A stretch of DNA of 64,000 nt from Geobacter sp. UBA6151 (GCA_002423105.1 DIUT01000065.1:20986-84985), one strand, 5' to 3'; counted from the first letter of the stretch, positions 42,896 through 51,950 are shown. Notes: generated by a model from the sequence alone, not told the origin. Numbers and translations: made by a program.

Positions 42896-44107
42896 CTATT
42901 TTTCAGCGTGCTGCCTGCGCAACAGTGCGTTTTCAAGGGCCAGCGCAGCCTGATTGGCAAAAGCCTCCAAAGCCACGACCGGCACCGGCGTCGGCTGCAG
43001 GTCCCCAAAATCAGCGTAGGTGAATGATACAACCCTGCCGCGCACGTTCAAGGGCATCATGAAAAGCTCCGGATGGTTCGGAGTACCGATAATCCCGTAC
43101 AGCTGTGTTTTTAACGCCGCATCATCGGCTTTACCGTAGTAAAGCTGCTTTTTTTCAAGCAGATCAGACATGAAGGAACCTTGCGGGGCAGAGACCCGAA
43201 AACCCATCACCTGACTGGGACCGTCCATAAGCGGGGAAATAATACCGATACTTCGCTCTGCAATCAATCCGTTGTCCCGCACCACCAGCGTCAGCACCCT
43301 GGGGAACAGCTTCGCCAAAGTCTCCAGCAGAATCAAGGCTGTTTCCGGCAGCGATACAACCTGCAGTAATCTGAGCGTGCTCTGGCGCAATGTCTCTTCA
43401 AACCCGCCGACAGCTCTGCCCGTCCGACGTTCCTGGTCCTTCAGGGGAGCATGCACATCCGGCACCTTGCGCTGGAGCTCACCCAGATCATCCAATCCCA
43501 GATCATCTGCGCACAGCTCTTGAGGCAGGAGCAAATCACTATCGTCAAAAGGGGTGGGAAGCTCTTCCTCTTCATCATAAATCAGGCCATCCCGGCATTT
43601 TTCATCATAAATCCTGAGCGCGTCCATCAGAAGATGCTCAGTGGGCAAAAACAGGTCCTCCTTGAGAAACTCCGGGGCATAGCGATACTCATCACATATC
43701 TGTACCGGCTCAAGGATCAGTGCAAACGACCCTTTTTTCCAGGTCAGTATCTCAACAATGGTCATTTCGATCAGGGCTTGCAGCCCTCGATAGGCATCAT
43801 CCTTATTTACCAGACCGCTTTCAACCATGGTGGCCACCAGCGGCTTGCGCCTGGCGCCCACAGCTTTTTGCAGTTCCAGGGCCTTATCCACTGTTTCCTG
43901 TGTGACAATACCCGCCTCTGTCAGGATAGAACCGATCCGGGTGGCATCGTCACAATGCTTCGCACCGACAATATAGCCGTCATGAAAGGCAAGGCTGATC
44001 TGCCCTTTGCGCCCCGTGAGCACCAGAGAACCGCTTTTACGGCTGGTATGCAGAAGCTGAATGACATCAACTATGGAAAGGTGTTCCAGATCACCGGAAA
44101 ATGCCAT
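42896..44107 (-). CDS. DUF4388 (PATAN-domain) signalling protein
   Basis: 403 residues. Residues 1-100 fit the DUF4388/PATAN domain: MAFSGDLEHLSIVDVIQLLHTSRKSGSLVLTGR and GQISLAFHDGYIVGAKH. A helical region follows, and after an acidic linker (about 190-215) a C-terminal GAF-like region of about 150 residues (LLQVVSLPETALILLETLAKLFPRVLTLVVRDNG, FTYADFGDLQPTPVPVVALEAFANQAALALENALL). PATAN proteins are adaptor modules that connect receivers or pili to other proteins; their partner is often encoded beside them. The neighbouring PilT/U-type gene is the obvious candidate. AGGAG lies 8 bases before the ATG. Confidence 0.7.
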   Translation of the reverse strand: MAFSGDLEHLSIVDVIQLLHTSRKSGSLVLTGRKGQISLAFHDGYIVGAKHCDDATRIGSILTEAGIVTQETVDKALELQKAVGARRKPLVATMVESGLVNKDDAYRGLQALIEMTIVEILTWKKGSFALILEPVQICDEYRYAPEFLKEDLFLPTEHLLMDALRIYDEKCRDGLIYDEEEELPTPFDDSDLLLPQELCADDLGLDDLGELQRKVPDVHAPLKDQERRTGRAVGGFEETLRQSTLRLLQVVSLPETALILLETLAKLFPRVLTLVVRDNGLIAERSIGIISPLMDGPSQVMGFRVSAPQGSFMSDLLEKKQLYYGKADDAALKTQLYGIIGTPNHPELFMMPLNVRGRVVSFTYADFGDLQPTPVPVVALEAFANQAALALENALLRRQHAEK

Positions 44108-44238
44108 ACAGTATGCTCCTTGATCATGTAGCCGTACAGGTTATCGCTTCACATTTAATCGGAAATGACGGATCATTCAAGTCCTTATCTGCGAAGCATG
44201 CTGATGTTAGGCAAAAAAACAACTTACCGGAGGAACCC

Positions 44239-44556
44239 GTGGAACCTCAAGCGTATCTTAAGGCGTCGGAACAGTTTGACAATATCCAATGGCAGTGGCT
44301 GAGGAACCATCACGATAAGGGCGTGCTGATTCTGGTGGACAGTGCGCTGGAGCTGCCCGACGTTGAACAGCGGATTACGGCTGACGACACAGCCACCGTA
44401 CAGGCCTGGATGGCATCACATCTGATTGCCAGACCAACACCCGAACAGTCCGCCACATGGGATAACGAACCGGCCAAGTTATTTTCAATGATGATCGTGC
44501 AACCTTTTGTGCTGATTCAGGAGGTCTCGCCGGACCAGAACGGCCCTTTTCAGTAA
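44239..44556 (+). CDS. DUF2288 protein
   Basis: 105 residues from a GTG at 44239 preceded by GGAGGAACCC; the frame is open far upstream but only this start has a site. The domain matches DUF2288: NIQWQWLRNHHDKGVLILVDSALELPDVEQRITADDTATVQAWMASHLIARPTPEQSATWDNEPAKLFSMMIVQPFVLIQE. The family is small, widespread and uncharacterised. It is divergent from the DUF4388 gene and 88 bp before the isochorismatase-like gene. Confidence 0.7.
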   Translation: MEPQAYLKASEQFDNIQWQWLRNHHDKGVLILVDSALELPDVEQRITADDTATVQAWMASHLIARPTPEQSATWDNEPAKLFSMMIVQPFVLIQEVSPDQNGPFQ

Positions 44557-44644
44557 AACGTTATTTTGCTTGACCGCTCCTTGTGGAAAACCATATTCTC
44601 ATGCCAGCAACAGATCTAAGATTTGGCAGGTGCGAGGAGGAGCT

Positions 44645-45214
44645 ATGAATACGATACGTGAACGCTTTTTTCTTGACGCAGAGCAATCGGTGCTGCTGGT
44701 TATTGACGTGCAGGAACGGCTCTGCAAGGCCATGGATCAACAGGTACTGAACCAGCTTACCGCCAACACCGGCATACTGCTGGAAGCTGCGCAAGAACTG
44801 GGCATTCCCGTGGTTATCACGGAGCAGTACGTCAAAGGACTGGGAGAGACTCTGCCGGAACTTCGTGCAAAAGCCGCTGACGCTCCCCGTTTTGAAAAGA
44901 TGAGTTTCGGTTGTTGCGGATCTCAGGAGTTCGCGGAAAAACTCCGCGCAACAGGACGCCGCCAGATCGTCATCACCGGCATGGAAACCCATGTCTGCGT
45001 ACTGCAATCCGCCCTGGAACTCCTGGACGCGGGCTACAGCGTACATCTGGTGCGAGATGCCGTGATGAGCCGTTCAAAAGCGAACTGGACGACCGCACAG
45101 GGGATCACCCAGCAGGCCGGGGGAGTACTGACCTGCACTGAAGCGGTGCTGTTCCAGTGGATGAAGGTTGCCGGCACCGAATCGTTTAAAAAACTCTCAA
45201 AGCTGGTTCGCTAA
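44645..45214 (+). CDS. Isochorismatase-family cysteine hydrolase
   Basis: 189 residues from the ATG at 44645 (GGAGGA 4 bases upstream). The D-K-C triad of the fold is visible: Asp in LLVIDVQERLC, Lys in RFEKMSFGCCG and Cys in ITGMETHVCVLQSALELLDAGY, with the cis-peptide-like GMETHVC turn. Family members hydrolyse isochorismate, nicotinamide or ureidoacrylate-type amides. The YcaC-type members are also close. The substrate cannot be told here. A carbonic anhydrase gene follows 18 bp later. Confidence 0.85.
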   Translation: MNTIRERFFLDAEQSVLLVIDVQERLCKAMDQQVLNQLTANTGILLEAAQELGIPVVITEQYVKGLGETLPELRAKAADAPRFEKMSFGCCGSQEFAEKLRATGRRQIVITGMETHVCVLQSALELLDAGYSVHLVRDAVMSRSKANWTTAQGITQQAGGVLTCTEAVLFQWMKVAGTESFKKLSKLVR

Positions 45215-45232
45215 ATAAATCGGAGGTCGGCC

Positions 45233-45841
45233 ATGATCACGATGCTGCTGGAAGGCAACAAGCGGTTCGTCAGGGACACCTTTGAAAAGGAAAAAGAGTA
45301 CTTCGCGGAACTGGCAAAAAATCAGCGCCCCACCGTGCTCTGGATCGGCTGCTCGGACTCGCGGGTACCAGTCAACACAATCACACAGACCAAGGCTGGC
45401 GAGGTATTCACCCTGCGCAATGTGGGCAACATCGTTGCCACCAACGACTGGAGCCTGTCAGCTGTTCTGGAGTTTTCAATCAATCACCTGAACATTCCTG
45501 ATGTGGTCATCTGCGGTCATTACAACTGCGGAGCCATCAACGCCCTGATGCATGAAAGCCCCGATGACCGCTATGTGCCGATCTGGCTGAACAACGCCTA
45601 CAAGGCGCTGGAACGAGTGGACGAGCGACTGCGCTCCCTGCGCCTGCACATTTCAGATGAACAGCGCCGTCGACTGATTGAGGAAGAAAACGTCCGGCTC
45701 CAGCTGGAACACCTGATGGAATACCCTTTTGTGCGCCGCGCCATCCATGAAGGAAAACTGACCACCCACGGCTGGATGTACGATGTCGATACCGGCGAAA
45801 TCAAGGTAATGCAGAAGAACGCCGTCGCCTGTCCCGATTGA
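45233..45841 (+). CDS. Beta-class carbonic anhydrase
   Basis: 202 residues, GGAGG 6 bases before the ATG. Zinc ligands Cys40, His96 and Cys99 and the Asp42-Arg44 dyad are in CSDSR and ICGHYNCGA. VFTLRNVGNIVATND and VRRAIHEGKLTTHGWMYDVDTGEI are standard for the class. It converts CO2 and bicarbonate, probably for anaplerotic carboxylation or pH homeostasis. It is convergent with the cupin gene (stop codons 1 bp apart) and lies in a run with the isochorismatase-like gene. Confidence 0.93.
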   Translation: MITMLLEGNKRFVRDTFEKEKEYFAELAKNQRPTVLWIGCSDSRVPVNTITQTKAGEVFTLRNVGNIVATNDWSLSAVLEFSINHLNIPDVVICGHYNCGAINALMHESPDDRYVPIWLNNAYKALERVDERLRSLRLHISDEQRRRLIEEENVRLQLEHLMEYPFVRRAIHEGKLTTHGWMYDVDTGEIKVMQKNAVACPD

Positions 45842-46174
45842 TCAGGCCCGGATCATCACCAAAAGCATCTTGAACGGCAGATCCGCACGCAGACTGTGGG
45901 GAACGTTGGCCGGCATGATGATCATCTGACCTGCTTCAACCACCTGTTCCTCACCATTAATGCTAATGGTGCCGGTCCCTTCCAACACCTGCACAAAAGC
46001 GTCATAGGGGGCGGTATGCTCTGAAAGCCCCTGTCCCTGGGCAAATGCAAACAGTGTCAGGGTCCCGACTTTCTTGTCAATCAGGGTACGGCTGACCACC
46101 GATCCCGGCTGGCAGGCGACCAGTTCGCTCATGGTTGCAGCCTGGGCAATAAGTGTATCTGTTTTTGTTTTCAT
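45842..46174 (-). CDS. Single-domain cupin protein
   Basis: 110 residues. Cupin motif 1: FAFAQGQGLSEHTAPYDAFVQVLEGTG; motif 2: EAGQMIIMPANVPHSLRA, with His in both as metal ligands. GGGAGAA lies before the ATG. Small cupins of this kind act as metal-dependent enzymes or binding proteins. It is divergent from tpx; the region between them (46175-46328) holds a palindrome and promoter-like elements. Confidence 0.85.
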   Translation of the reverse strand: MKTKTDTLIAQAATMSELVACQPGSVVSRTLIDKKVGTLTLFAFAQGQGLSEHTAPYDAFVQVLEGTGTISINGEEQVVEAGQMIIMPANVPHSLRADLPFKMLLVMIRA

Positions 46175-46219
46175 GAATGTTTCTCCCTTCTTGATTTATA
46201 ATCAGACCCTACACTCCTT

Positions 46220-46290
46220 TCCGGACATTTTCATTGATGCAGGTCAAGAAGCCGTAAACGGCTTGACATCCGGACAAACCAACGTATTCT
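46220..46290 (+). promoter_or_regulatory. tpx promoter with overlapping palindrome and direct repeats
   Basis: TTGACA (46263-46268), 16 bp, TATTCT (46285-46290) is the likely tpx promoter. AAGCCGT-AA-ACGGCTT (46249-46264) is an inverted repeat whose last bases overlap the -35. TCCGGACA occurs twice, at 46220-46227 and 46269-46276, 49 bp apart, each containing the palindrome TCCGGA. These are plausible regulator binding sites for divergent tpx/cupin control, possibly redox-linked. Confidence 0.5.
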
Positions 46291-46328
46291 TTACCAACAT
46301 AAAAAGCCATCTGAAAGTGGAGGATACT

Positions 46329-46844
46329 ATGAACGAACGCACCGGCATCATTACTTTCAAGGGAAATCCGATGACCCTGCTTGGGCCTGCTCTCAAGGTT
46401 GGCGACAAAGCTCCCGCTTTCAGCGTGGTTGACACCACACTTGTCCCTGTTTCTCTCGAAAGCTCCAAGGGTAAGATCAGAATCATCAGCGCAGTTCCCT
46501 CACTGGACACACCGGTCTGCGACACCGAGACACGCCGTTTCAACCAGGAGGCAGCAGCCCTTCCTGAAAGCATGGTGGTACTCACCATCAGTCTTGACCT
46601 TCCCTTTGCACAAAAGCGCTGGTGTGGAGCCGCCGGGATCGACCGGGTCACAACCCTTTCCGACTACCGCGACCGCTCCTTCGGCCAGAACTACGGAGTG
46701 CTGATCAAGGAACTGCTGCTGCTCTCCCGCTGCATCTTCGTCATTGATGCCGATGACACCATCCGCTATATCCAGCAGGTTCCTGAAGTAACTCAAGAGC
46801 CTGACTACACCGCCGTCCTGAATGCAGCCAAGGCGCTTCTTTAA
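46329..46844 (+). CDS. tpx: Thiol peroxidase (Tpx-type peroxiredoxin)
   Basis: 171 residues from the ATG at 46329 (GGAGG 7 bases upstream). Tpx marks: VTLLG-like MTLLGPALKVGDKAPAF, peroxidatic Cys64 in PSLDTPVCDTETRRF, resolving Cys99 in LPFAQKRWCG, and the ending IYIQ-like YIQQVPEVTQEPDYTAVLNAAKALL. It reduces peroxides with thioredoxin. The alpha/beta hydrolase gene begins 2 bp after its stop. Confidence 0.95.
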   Translation: MNERTGIITFKGNPMTLLGPALKVGDKAPAFSVVDTTLVPVSLESSKGKIRIISAVPSLDTPVCDTETRRFNQEAAALPESMVVLTISLDLPFAQKRWCGAAGIDRVTTLSDYRDRSFGQNYGVLIKELLLLSRCIFVIDADDTIRYIQQVPEVTQEPDYTAVLNAAKALL

Positions 46845-46846
46845 GA

Positions 46847-47689
46847 ATGCTGACCAGCAGCGCCTTCATCAATGGCATTAACCTGACCTGGGATGACGCA
46901 GGCAGCGGCCCGACGGTGCTGCTGATTCACGGTTTTCCCCTCTGCCGTACGCTCTGGCGGCCTCAGGCCACAGCCCTTACAGCAGCAGGCTATCGGGTTC
47001 TTGCCCCAGACCTGCGCGGTTTTGGTCAAAGCGACGCTGGCACCGATAGCGGCTCCATGGATCAGTATGCCGACGATCTGGTAGAGCTGCTTGACCATCT
47101 GGGTATTGAACAGGTGGCAGCCGTGGGAATGTCCATGGGGGGATACGTACTGCTTAACCTTCTGGAGCGCTTTCCCCACCGAATATCCGCCGCTGTCTTT
47201 GCGGTCACCCGCAGCCTGCCGGACGATGAAGCCGGGCGTCAGCGCAGACGGCAACTTGCTCAGGCGGCACTCCAGCAAGGCCCGCAGGCTGTTGCCGACC
47301 CGTTTCTTGATCTGCTGTTTGCGCCGCAGACAAGAATCGATCGCCCACGGCTGGCCGAAGAGGTCTACGGCTGGATGGTGAACAGCCCGACAGCCGGTCT
47401 GACCGCAGGACTGCGGGCCATGGCGCAACGCAAAGATGCAACACCGTTGCTCGCCGGGATCAACGTACCTGCGCTGGCCATTGGTGCTGAACTGGACCGA
47501 GCCATTCCGCCGGAACACAGCAGGATGATTGCCGATGCCATACCCGGTTGCATGCTGATGGTCATTCCCGAAGCTGGCCACTTGGTCAACCTGGAACGTT
47601 CCGGTACTTTTAACCGTGCTCTGCTGGAGTTTCTGCGAGACGCGGTTCCTTCACCGCTGAATACCGATGCTGTGCTTTGCAATTGTTGA
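46847..47689 (+). CDS. Alpha/beta hydrolase
   Basis: 280 residues. The fold is clear: LLIHGFPLCRTLWRPQ (oxyanion HGF), LAPDLRGFGQSD, nucleophile Ser in AVGMSMGGYVLLN (near 97), acid region PALAIGAELDRAIPPEH and His in EAGHLVNLERSGTF. Substrate unknown; family includes esterases and C-C hydrolases. It immediately follows tpx and precedes the YihY gene by 14 bp, so it is co-transcribed. Confidence 0.85.
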   Translation: MLTSSAFINGINLTWDDAGSGPTVLLIHGFPLCRTLWRPQATALTAAGYRVLAPDLRGFGQSDAGTDSGSMDQYADDLVELLDHLGIEQVAAVGMSMGGYVLLNLLERFPHRISAAVFAVTRSLPDDEAGRQRRRQLAQAALQQGPQAVADPFLDLLFAPQTRIDRPRLAEEVYGWMVNSPTAGLTAGLRAMAQRKDATPLLAGINVPALAIGAELDRAIPPEHSRMIADAIPGCMLMVIPEAGHLVNLERSGTFNRALLEFLRDAVPSPLNTDAVLCNC

Positions 47690-47703
47690 AAGAGGGTTGA
47701 ATA

Positions 47704-48576
47704 ATGGCTGAGCCGCGGCATACATGGCCCCGCCTGCCAACACCTGTAACAGGCTGGCTCGCGACAGGGAAGGAACTTGTAGAACGGGTAAACCGCCACA
47801 ATCTCCTGTTATGGGCATCAGCTCTCACCTATACCACCCTGCTCTCATTGGTCCCTTTTCTTGCCCTGGCTTTTTCCATTGTCAAAGGGATGGGTTTACA
47901 GGGCAGCCTTGCCCCGCTGATCCTGCGCCAACTTGCCGGAGATTCACATGATGTTGCCGTGCGGCTTATGGGATATATCCAGAACACCAACACCGCTTCC
48001 GTCGGCGTCATCGGGTTGCTGTTTCTGCTGGCTATGGTTCTGCTGATCATGGACAGCATAACCGGCGCCTTCAACCAGATATGCGAAGTCAGAGAAACCC
48101 GTCCTTTCTGGCAACTGCTGGCTGAATATCTGGCCATTGCCCTGGTGGGGCCGGCACTGCTGGCGTTACTGATGACTATGACATCACTGGTTCAGAGCCA
48201 ATGGCTGGTACGCTGGCTGATTCAGGAAACACTACTGGGCGAGCCGGTACTGATCTTGTTCAGGTTTGTGCCCTATGTCATAATTATCCTGACCCTGACA
48301 CTGCTGTATCGCTTTGTACCCAATACAACGGTTTCACTGCGCTCCGCCGCCGTTGGCGGCATAGTGGCAGGACTCTCCTGGCAGGCAGCCCACTGGGGGT
48401 ATTTTCATTTCCAGTTCGGCGTGGTACGCAATAACGCCATTTACGGCGCCTTGGCGTTTCTACCATTCCTGCTGGCCTGGATCTACCTGAGCTGGACCAT
48501 TGTGTTGCTGGGATTGGAGCTTGCCATACTGCACCAGCATGGCCTGAAACCATCGCAGAAAACGGATAGCATATGA
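47704..48576 (+). CDS. YihY/BrkB-family inner-membrane protein
   Basis: 290 residues with about 6 TM helices. Family pattern: LLLWASALTYTTLLSLVPFLALAFSIVKG, FLLAMVLLIMDSITGAFNQICEVRETRPFWQLLAEYLAI and LYRFVPNTTVSLRSAAVGGIVAGLSWQAAHWGYF, ending with the NAIYGALAFLPFLLAWIYLSWTIVLLGLELAILHQH segment. The family is conserved; roles suggested include envelope transport but none is proven. Its stop overlaps the next kinase gene by 4 bp. Confidence 0.88.
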   Translation: MAEPRHTWPRLPTPVTGWLATGKELVERVNRHNLLLWASALTYTTLLSLVPFLALAFSIVKGMGLQGSLAPLILRQLAGDSHDVAVRLMGYIQNTNTASVGVIGLLFLLAMVLLIMDSITGAFNQICEVRETRPFWQLLAEYLAIALVGPALLALLMTMTSLVQSQWLVRWLIQETLLGEPVLILFRFVPYVIIILTLTLLYRFVPNTTVSLRSAAVGGIVAGLSWQAAHWGYFHFQFGVVRNNAIYGALAFLPFLLAWIYLSWTIVLLGLELAILHQHGLKPSQKTDSI

Positions 48577-50999
48577 AAGCGGCAGCATTACGCCTGACAT
48601 TCTGTCTTATCACGCTGCTGTTGTGGATTGCCGCGGCTCAGGCAGCCCCTGCAACTATCCGGGTGGTCATGGATGACAATTATCCACCATTTACCTTCAG
48701 GGCTGATGATGGCAGGCCGCAGGGAATTCTGATTGACCAGTGGCGCTTGTGGGAAAAGAAAACAGGGGTGCGAGTCGAGATACATGCGATGAGTTGGGCC
48801 GAAGCCCAACGCAGAATGCTTGCCGGTGAATTCGATGTCATCGACACCATCTTCAAAACTCTTGAACGGCAAAAACACTACGATTTCACCGCTCCGTATC
48901 AGACAATTGACGTTCCGGTCTATTACGATCGCGAAATAAGCGGCATCCGCGATGCTCAGTCTCTCAAAGGTTTTCTGGTGGCGGTCAAGGAGGGGGATTC
49001 GGTCATCGAATTCCTTCATCAGCAGGGCATCACATCGCTGGTCACCTACCCCAGCTACGAAGCGATCATCCAGGCCGCTATTGAACGAAAAATCACCGTC
49101 TTTTCCGTGGATCAACCGGCTGCCTCCTACTTCCTCAACAAAATGAACGTTGTGGAACACTACAGAAAGACCCCGCCCCTCTACACCGGCCAACTTCACC
49201 GTGCGGTTGCCAAGGGCAACAAGGAGCTACTGGCCCTGGTCAACCGTGGGTTTTCCAGTATGACGCCGCAGGAACTGAAAGCAATAGAACATAATTGGTT
49301 CGGTCTGCCGGAAGATAAACGGCTTGTTCTGAAGTATCTGATATGGGGCCTCATGGCAGCCGCCATCATTCTGCTGGCCTTGCTGGCCTCAAACTGGTGG
49401 TTGCGGGGAGTGGTCAACCGGCGTACGACCCAACTGCGGCAAAACGAAGAACAATACCGTGAACTGGTACAGAGCGCAAACAGCATAATTTTGCGTTGGA
49501 AGCGGGACGGCGCCATTACCTTCATCAATGACTATGGCCTGCGTTTTTTCGATTTTCAGGCTGAGGAGCTGCTGGGCAGGTCAGTGTGCGGCACCATTGT
49601 TCCGGAACGCCAGGTTGACGGAGCCCCTCTGTATCAGACGATGAGTAATATTTTTTCCGACCCGGAAAACCACCTGCACAATACCAACCAGAACATCACC
49701 AAAGATGGCAGACTGGTCTGGATTTCCTGGGCAAATCACCCCATTCACGATGAAAGCGGCACCGTATCTGAAATGCTCAGTGTCGGCACGGACATCACCG
49801 AATTGAAGGAAGTGGAGACAAAACTTCTCCAGGCGCGACAATCTGCCGAAACAGCCAACGAAGCTAAAAGTCTTTTCCTGGCCAACATGAGCCATGAAAT
49901 CCGCACCCCGCTGAATGCCATTGTTGGCATCAACTCCCTGCTGGCAGAACAACTCCCCCAGGGAGAAATGAAGGAACTGGCCCGTGACGCCGTGACCGCG
50001 GCGAACAATCTGCTGGAGATCATCAGCGACGTACTGGACCTTTCCCGCATTGAAGCAGGCAAGCTGACCATCAAGCCGCTCCCCTTTGAACCGCGCATGT
50101 TAATGCGCCATCTTGAACGGATGTTCGCAGCCATGATCAAGGAAAAGGGACTGCAATTCGAAGTTTCCCTTTCACACAACCTGCCGGACCACCTGATTGC
50201 CGATCCGGCACGGATCCAGCAGATCGCCACCAATCTGCTGTCCAATGCGCTCAAGTTCACCGATCATGGCGTCATCCGGCTCAGGCTTGAAGGAAAACCT
50301 GGCGATGACGGCAAAATATCGCTCGCCATCATTGTCAGTGATTCAGGTAAGGGGATCATGCCTCAGAATCTGGAGACGATTTTCAACCCCTTCGAACAGG
50401 AAGACCTGACCACGACCCGCAAATACGGCGGAACCGGTCTCGGCCTGGCAATTTCAAGACTGCTGACAGATATTATGGGCGGGACTATCTCCGCTGAAAG
50501 CACACTGGGAGAAGGCAGCACCTTCACCTGCATCATCCCCTGCGAGCTGTACAGCACCGTTCCGGGGACAGTGGAAGACCGCGACGCAGAACTGTCTGCC
50601 AGCCCGATCAGGCACCTCAAGATCTTGGTGGCAGAGGATTCGGCGGTAAACAGCAAGATGATGGAAGCAATTTTACGGATGGACGGCCACCGGGTTCGCT
50701 TTGTCGTCAACGGCAAACAGGCGCTGTCCGCATGGCAGGAAGAAAAATTTGACCTGATCCTGATGGATATTCAGATGCCCGTAATGGACGGTATGCAGGC
50801 AACTGCGGCCATACGGGCAGATGAAGCGACACAGGGCGGTCATATACCAATCATCGCGCTTACCGCCTATGCAATGACCGGTGATCGCGAACGGTTCCTT
50901 GATGTCGGCATGGATGACTACCTGCCAAAACCGATCACCGTGGAGCAGATTCGCGCAATGCTTATCAAAACCATGTCGCATTCCGATGCCCAGACCTGA
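48573..50999 (+). CDS. Hybrid histidine kinase with fused family-3 binding domain
   Basis: 808 residues. Signal-like TM at about 1-25, a periplasmic family-3 solute-binding domain (about 28-245, VMDDNYPPFTFRADDGRPQGILIDQWRLWEKKTG), TM at about 262-285, PAS (about 295-415), HisKA (NMSHEIRTPLNAIVGI, His near 438), HATPase (NLLSNALKFTDHG, DSGKGIMPQNL, GTGLGLAISRLL) and a receiver (about 690-800) with LILMDIQMPVMDG (Asp near 731). It shows the fused form of the separate binding-protein/kinase pair at 21860-25272. The ligand is probably a small amino-acid-like compound. Coupled to the YihY gene by a 4-bp overlap. Confidence 0.92.
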   Translation: MKAAALRLTFCLITLLLWIAAAQAAPATIRVVMDDNYPPFTFRADDGRPQGILIDQWRLWEKKTGVRVEIHAMSWAEAQRRMLAGEFDVIDTIFKTLERQKHYDFTAPYQTIDVPVYYDREISGIRDAQSLKGFLVAVKEGDSVIEFLHQQGITSLVTYPSYEAIIQAAIERKITVFSVDQPAASYFLNKMNVVEHYRKTPPLYTGQLHRAVAKGNKELLALVNRGFSSMTPQELKAIEHNWFGLPEDKRLVLKYLIWGLMAAAIILLALLASNWWLRGVVNRRTTQLRQNEEQYRELVQSANSIILRWKRDGAITFINDYGLRFFDFQAEELLGRSVCGTIVPERQVDGAPLYQTMSNIFSDPENHLHNTNQNITKDGRLVWISWANHPIHDESGTVSEMLSVGTDITELKEVETKLLQARQSAETANEAKSLFLANMSHEIRTPLNAIVGINSLLAEQLPQGEMKELARDAVTAANNLLEIISDVLDLSRIEAGKLTIKPLPFEPRMLMRHLERMFAAMIKEKGLQFEVSLSHNLPDHLIADPARIQQIATNLLSNALKFTDHGVIRLRLEGKPGDDGKISLAIIVSDSGKGIMPQNLETIFNPFEQEDLTTTRKYGGTGLGLAISRLLTDIMGGTISAESTLGEGSTFTCIIPCELYSTVPGTVEDRDAELSASPIRHLKILVAEDSAVNSKMMEAILRMDGHRVRFVVNGKQALSAWQEEKFDLILMDIQMPVMDGMQATAAIRADEATQGGHIPIIALTAYAMTGDRERFLDVGMDDYLPKPITVEQIRAMLIKTMSHSDAQT

Positions 51000-51050
51000 C
51001 TGCACAGCGATGCTGCAGAGTGCACAGAACATGAGGATACGGTAAGTGTC

Positions 51051-51668
51051 ATGCCGCAAACTGGTATTTGTTACGAAAACATACTGCAACGACTCAACCG
51101 GTCAAAACCAGCACTGAGCCCAAAAAACGACAGGAAACCGGCCGCTGTGGCCCTGATGCTTCGCCAAAACGGCACAGGGCTCGAACTGTTTTTCATCCAG
51201 CGCGCTCATCACCCCGACGACCCCTGGTCAGGGAACATCGGATTTCCCGGCGGAGGCGCCGAGCCGCAGGATGCCAGCTTGCGCCACACAGCCGAACGGG
51301 AAACTCTTGAAGAAGTCGGCATTGATTTATCTGAAGCAAGCTACCTGGGACGGCTGTCTGACATTGTTGGGCAAAACCTGCCGGTACGGGTTTCCTGCTT
51401 TGTCTATGGCCTGCACGGTCAGCAAGCGCCGGTATTTTCTTCTGAAGTCCAAGACGCCTTCTGGATAGAGTTTGACCAACTAATTGCCGCAGAACGTCAA
51501 GTAGTTGAAACCGTCTGTTTTGACGGGCGTTTTTTTGAGGTTCCGGCCATCCTGCTCCACCCGGCCAAACCGGTACTGTGGGGCATCACCTTCCGCCTTG
51601 TCAGCCAATTTCGCCATCTGCTGCTGCCTGACAGCCAAACGCCGACAGCGTATGATCTGCCACTTTAA
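51051..51668 (+). CDS. Nudix hydrolase (CoA pyrophosphatase type)
   Basis: 205 residues. The Nudix box is GGGAEPQDASLRHTAERETLEEVGID (GX5EX7REUXEEXGU), near 65-90, preceded by HHPDDPWSGNIGFP typical of CoA/NUDT7-type enzymes. The rest contains LPVRVSCFVYGL and ILLHPAKPVLWGITFRLVSQF. It hydrolyses nucleoside diphosphates linked to another group, probably CoA. No strong ribosome binding site; GAGGA stands 15 bases before the ATG. It ends 9 bp before the tRNA-Phe promoter. Confidence 0.85.
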   Translation: MPQTGICYENILQRLNRSKPALSPKNDRKPAAVALMLRQNGTGLELFFIQRAHHPDDPWSGNIGFPGGGAEPQDASLRHTAERETLEEVGIDLSEASYLGRLSDIVGQNLPVRVSCFVYGLHGQQAPVFSSEVQDAFWIEFDQLIAAERQVVETVCFDGRFFEVPAILLHPAKPVLWGITFRLVSQFRHLLLPDSQTPTAYDLPL

Positions 51669-51677
51669 GATTTTATA

Positions 51678-51706
51678 TTGACAAACAACCGTTAATCACC
51701 TATACA
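51678..51706 (+). promoter_or_regulatory. tRNA-Phe promoter
   Basis: TTGACA (51678-51683) and TATACA (51701-51706) with a 17-bp spacer. Transcription would start near 51713, seven bases before the mature tRNA 5' end at 51720. Confidence 0.8.
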
Positions 51707-51719
51707 AGGTAACTCTTTT

Positions 51720-51795
51720 GCCCAGATAGCTCAGTCGGTAGAGCAGTGGACTGAAAATCCACGTGTCGGCGGTTCAACTCCGTCTCTGGGCACCA
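51720..51795 (+). tRNA. tRNA-Phe (GAA)
   Basis: 76 bases with encoded CCA. The acceptor stem GCCCAGA pairs with TCTGGGC; the D arm has GCTCAGTCGGTAGAGC; the anticodon loop ctGAAaa gives GAA at 51753-51755; the T arm carries GTTCAACTC. It has its own promoter and terminator. No integrase or repeated tRNA 3' end is seen downstream, so it is not an obvious island attachment site. Confidence 0.95.
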
Positions 51796-51803
51796 TGAAA
51801 TTC

Positions 51804-51836
51804 AAAGCACTTACGTTAACTCGTAAGTGCTTTTTT
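51804..51836 (+). terminator. tRNA-Phe intrinsic terminator
   Basis: AAAGCACTTACG (51804-51815) and CGTAAGTGCTTT (51822-51833) form a perfect 12-bp stem with a 6-base loop, ending in TTTTTT. It begins 9 bases after the tRNA CCA end. Confidence 0.9.
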
Positions 51837-51950
51837 CATTTCCGCCAGCGCAGGTGTTGATGAGCCTCGAAATCTCGACTCAAGCTTGACAGGAAAGAGG
51901 GCAAAAGTATACTTAAGCAGAACACCCATTTCAGGGGAGAGGTCATCTTA

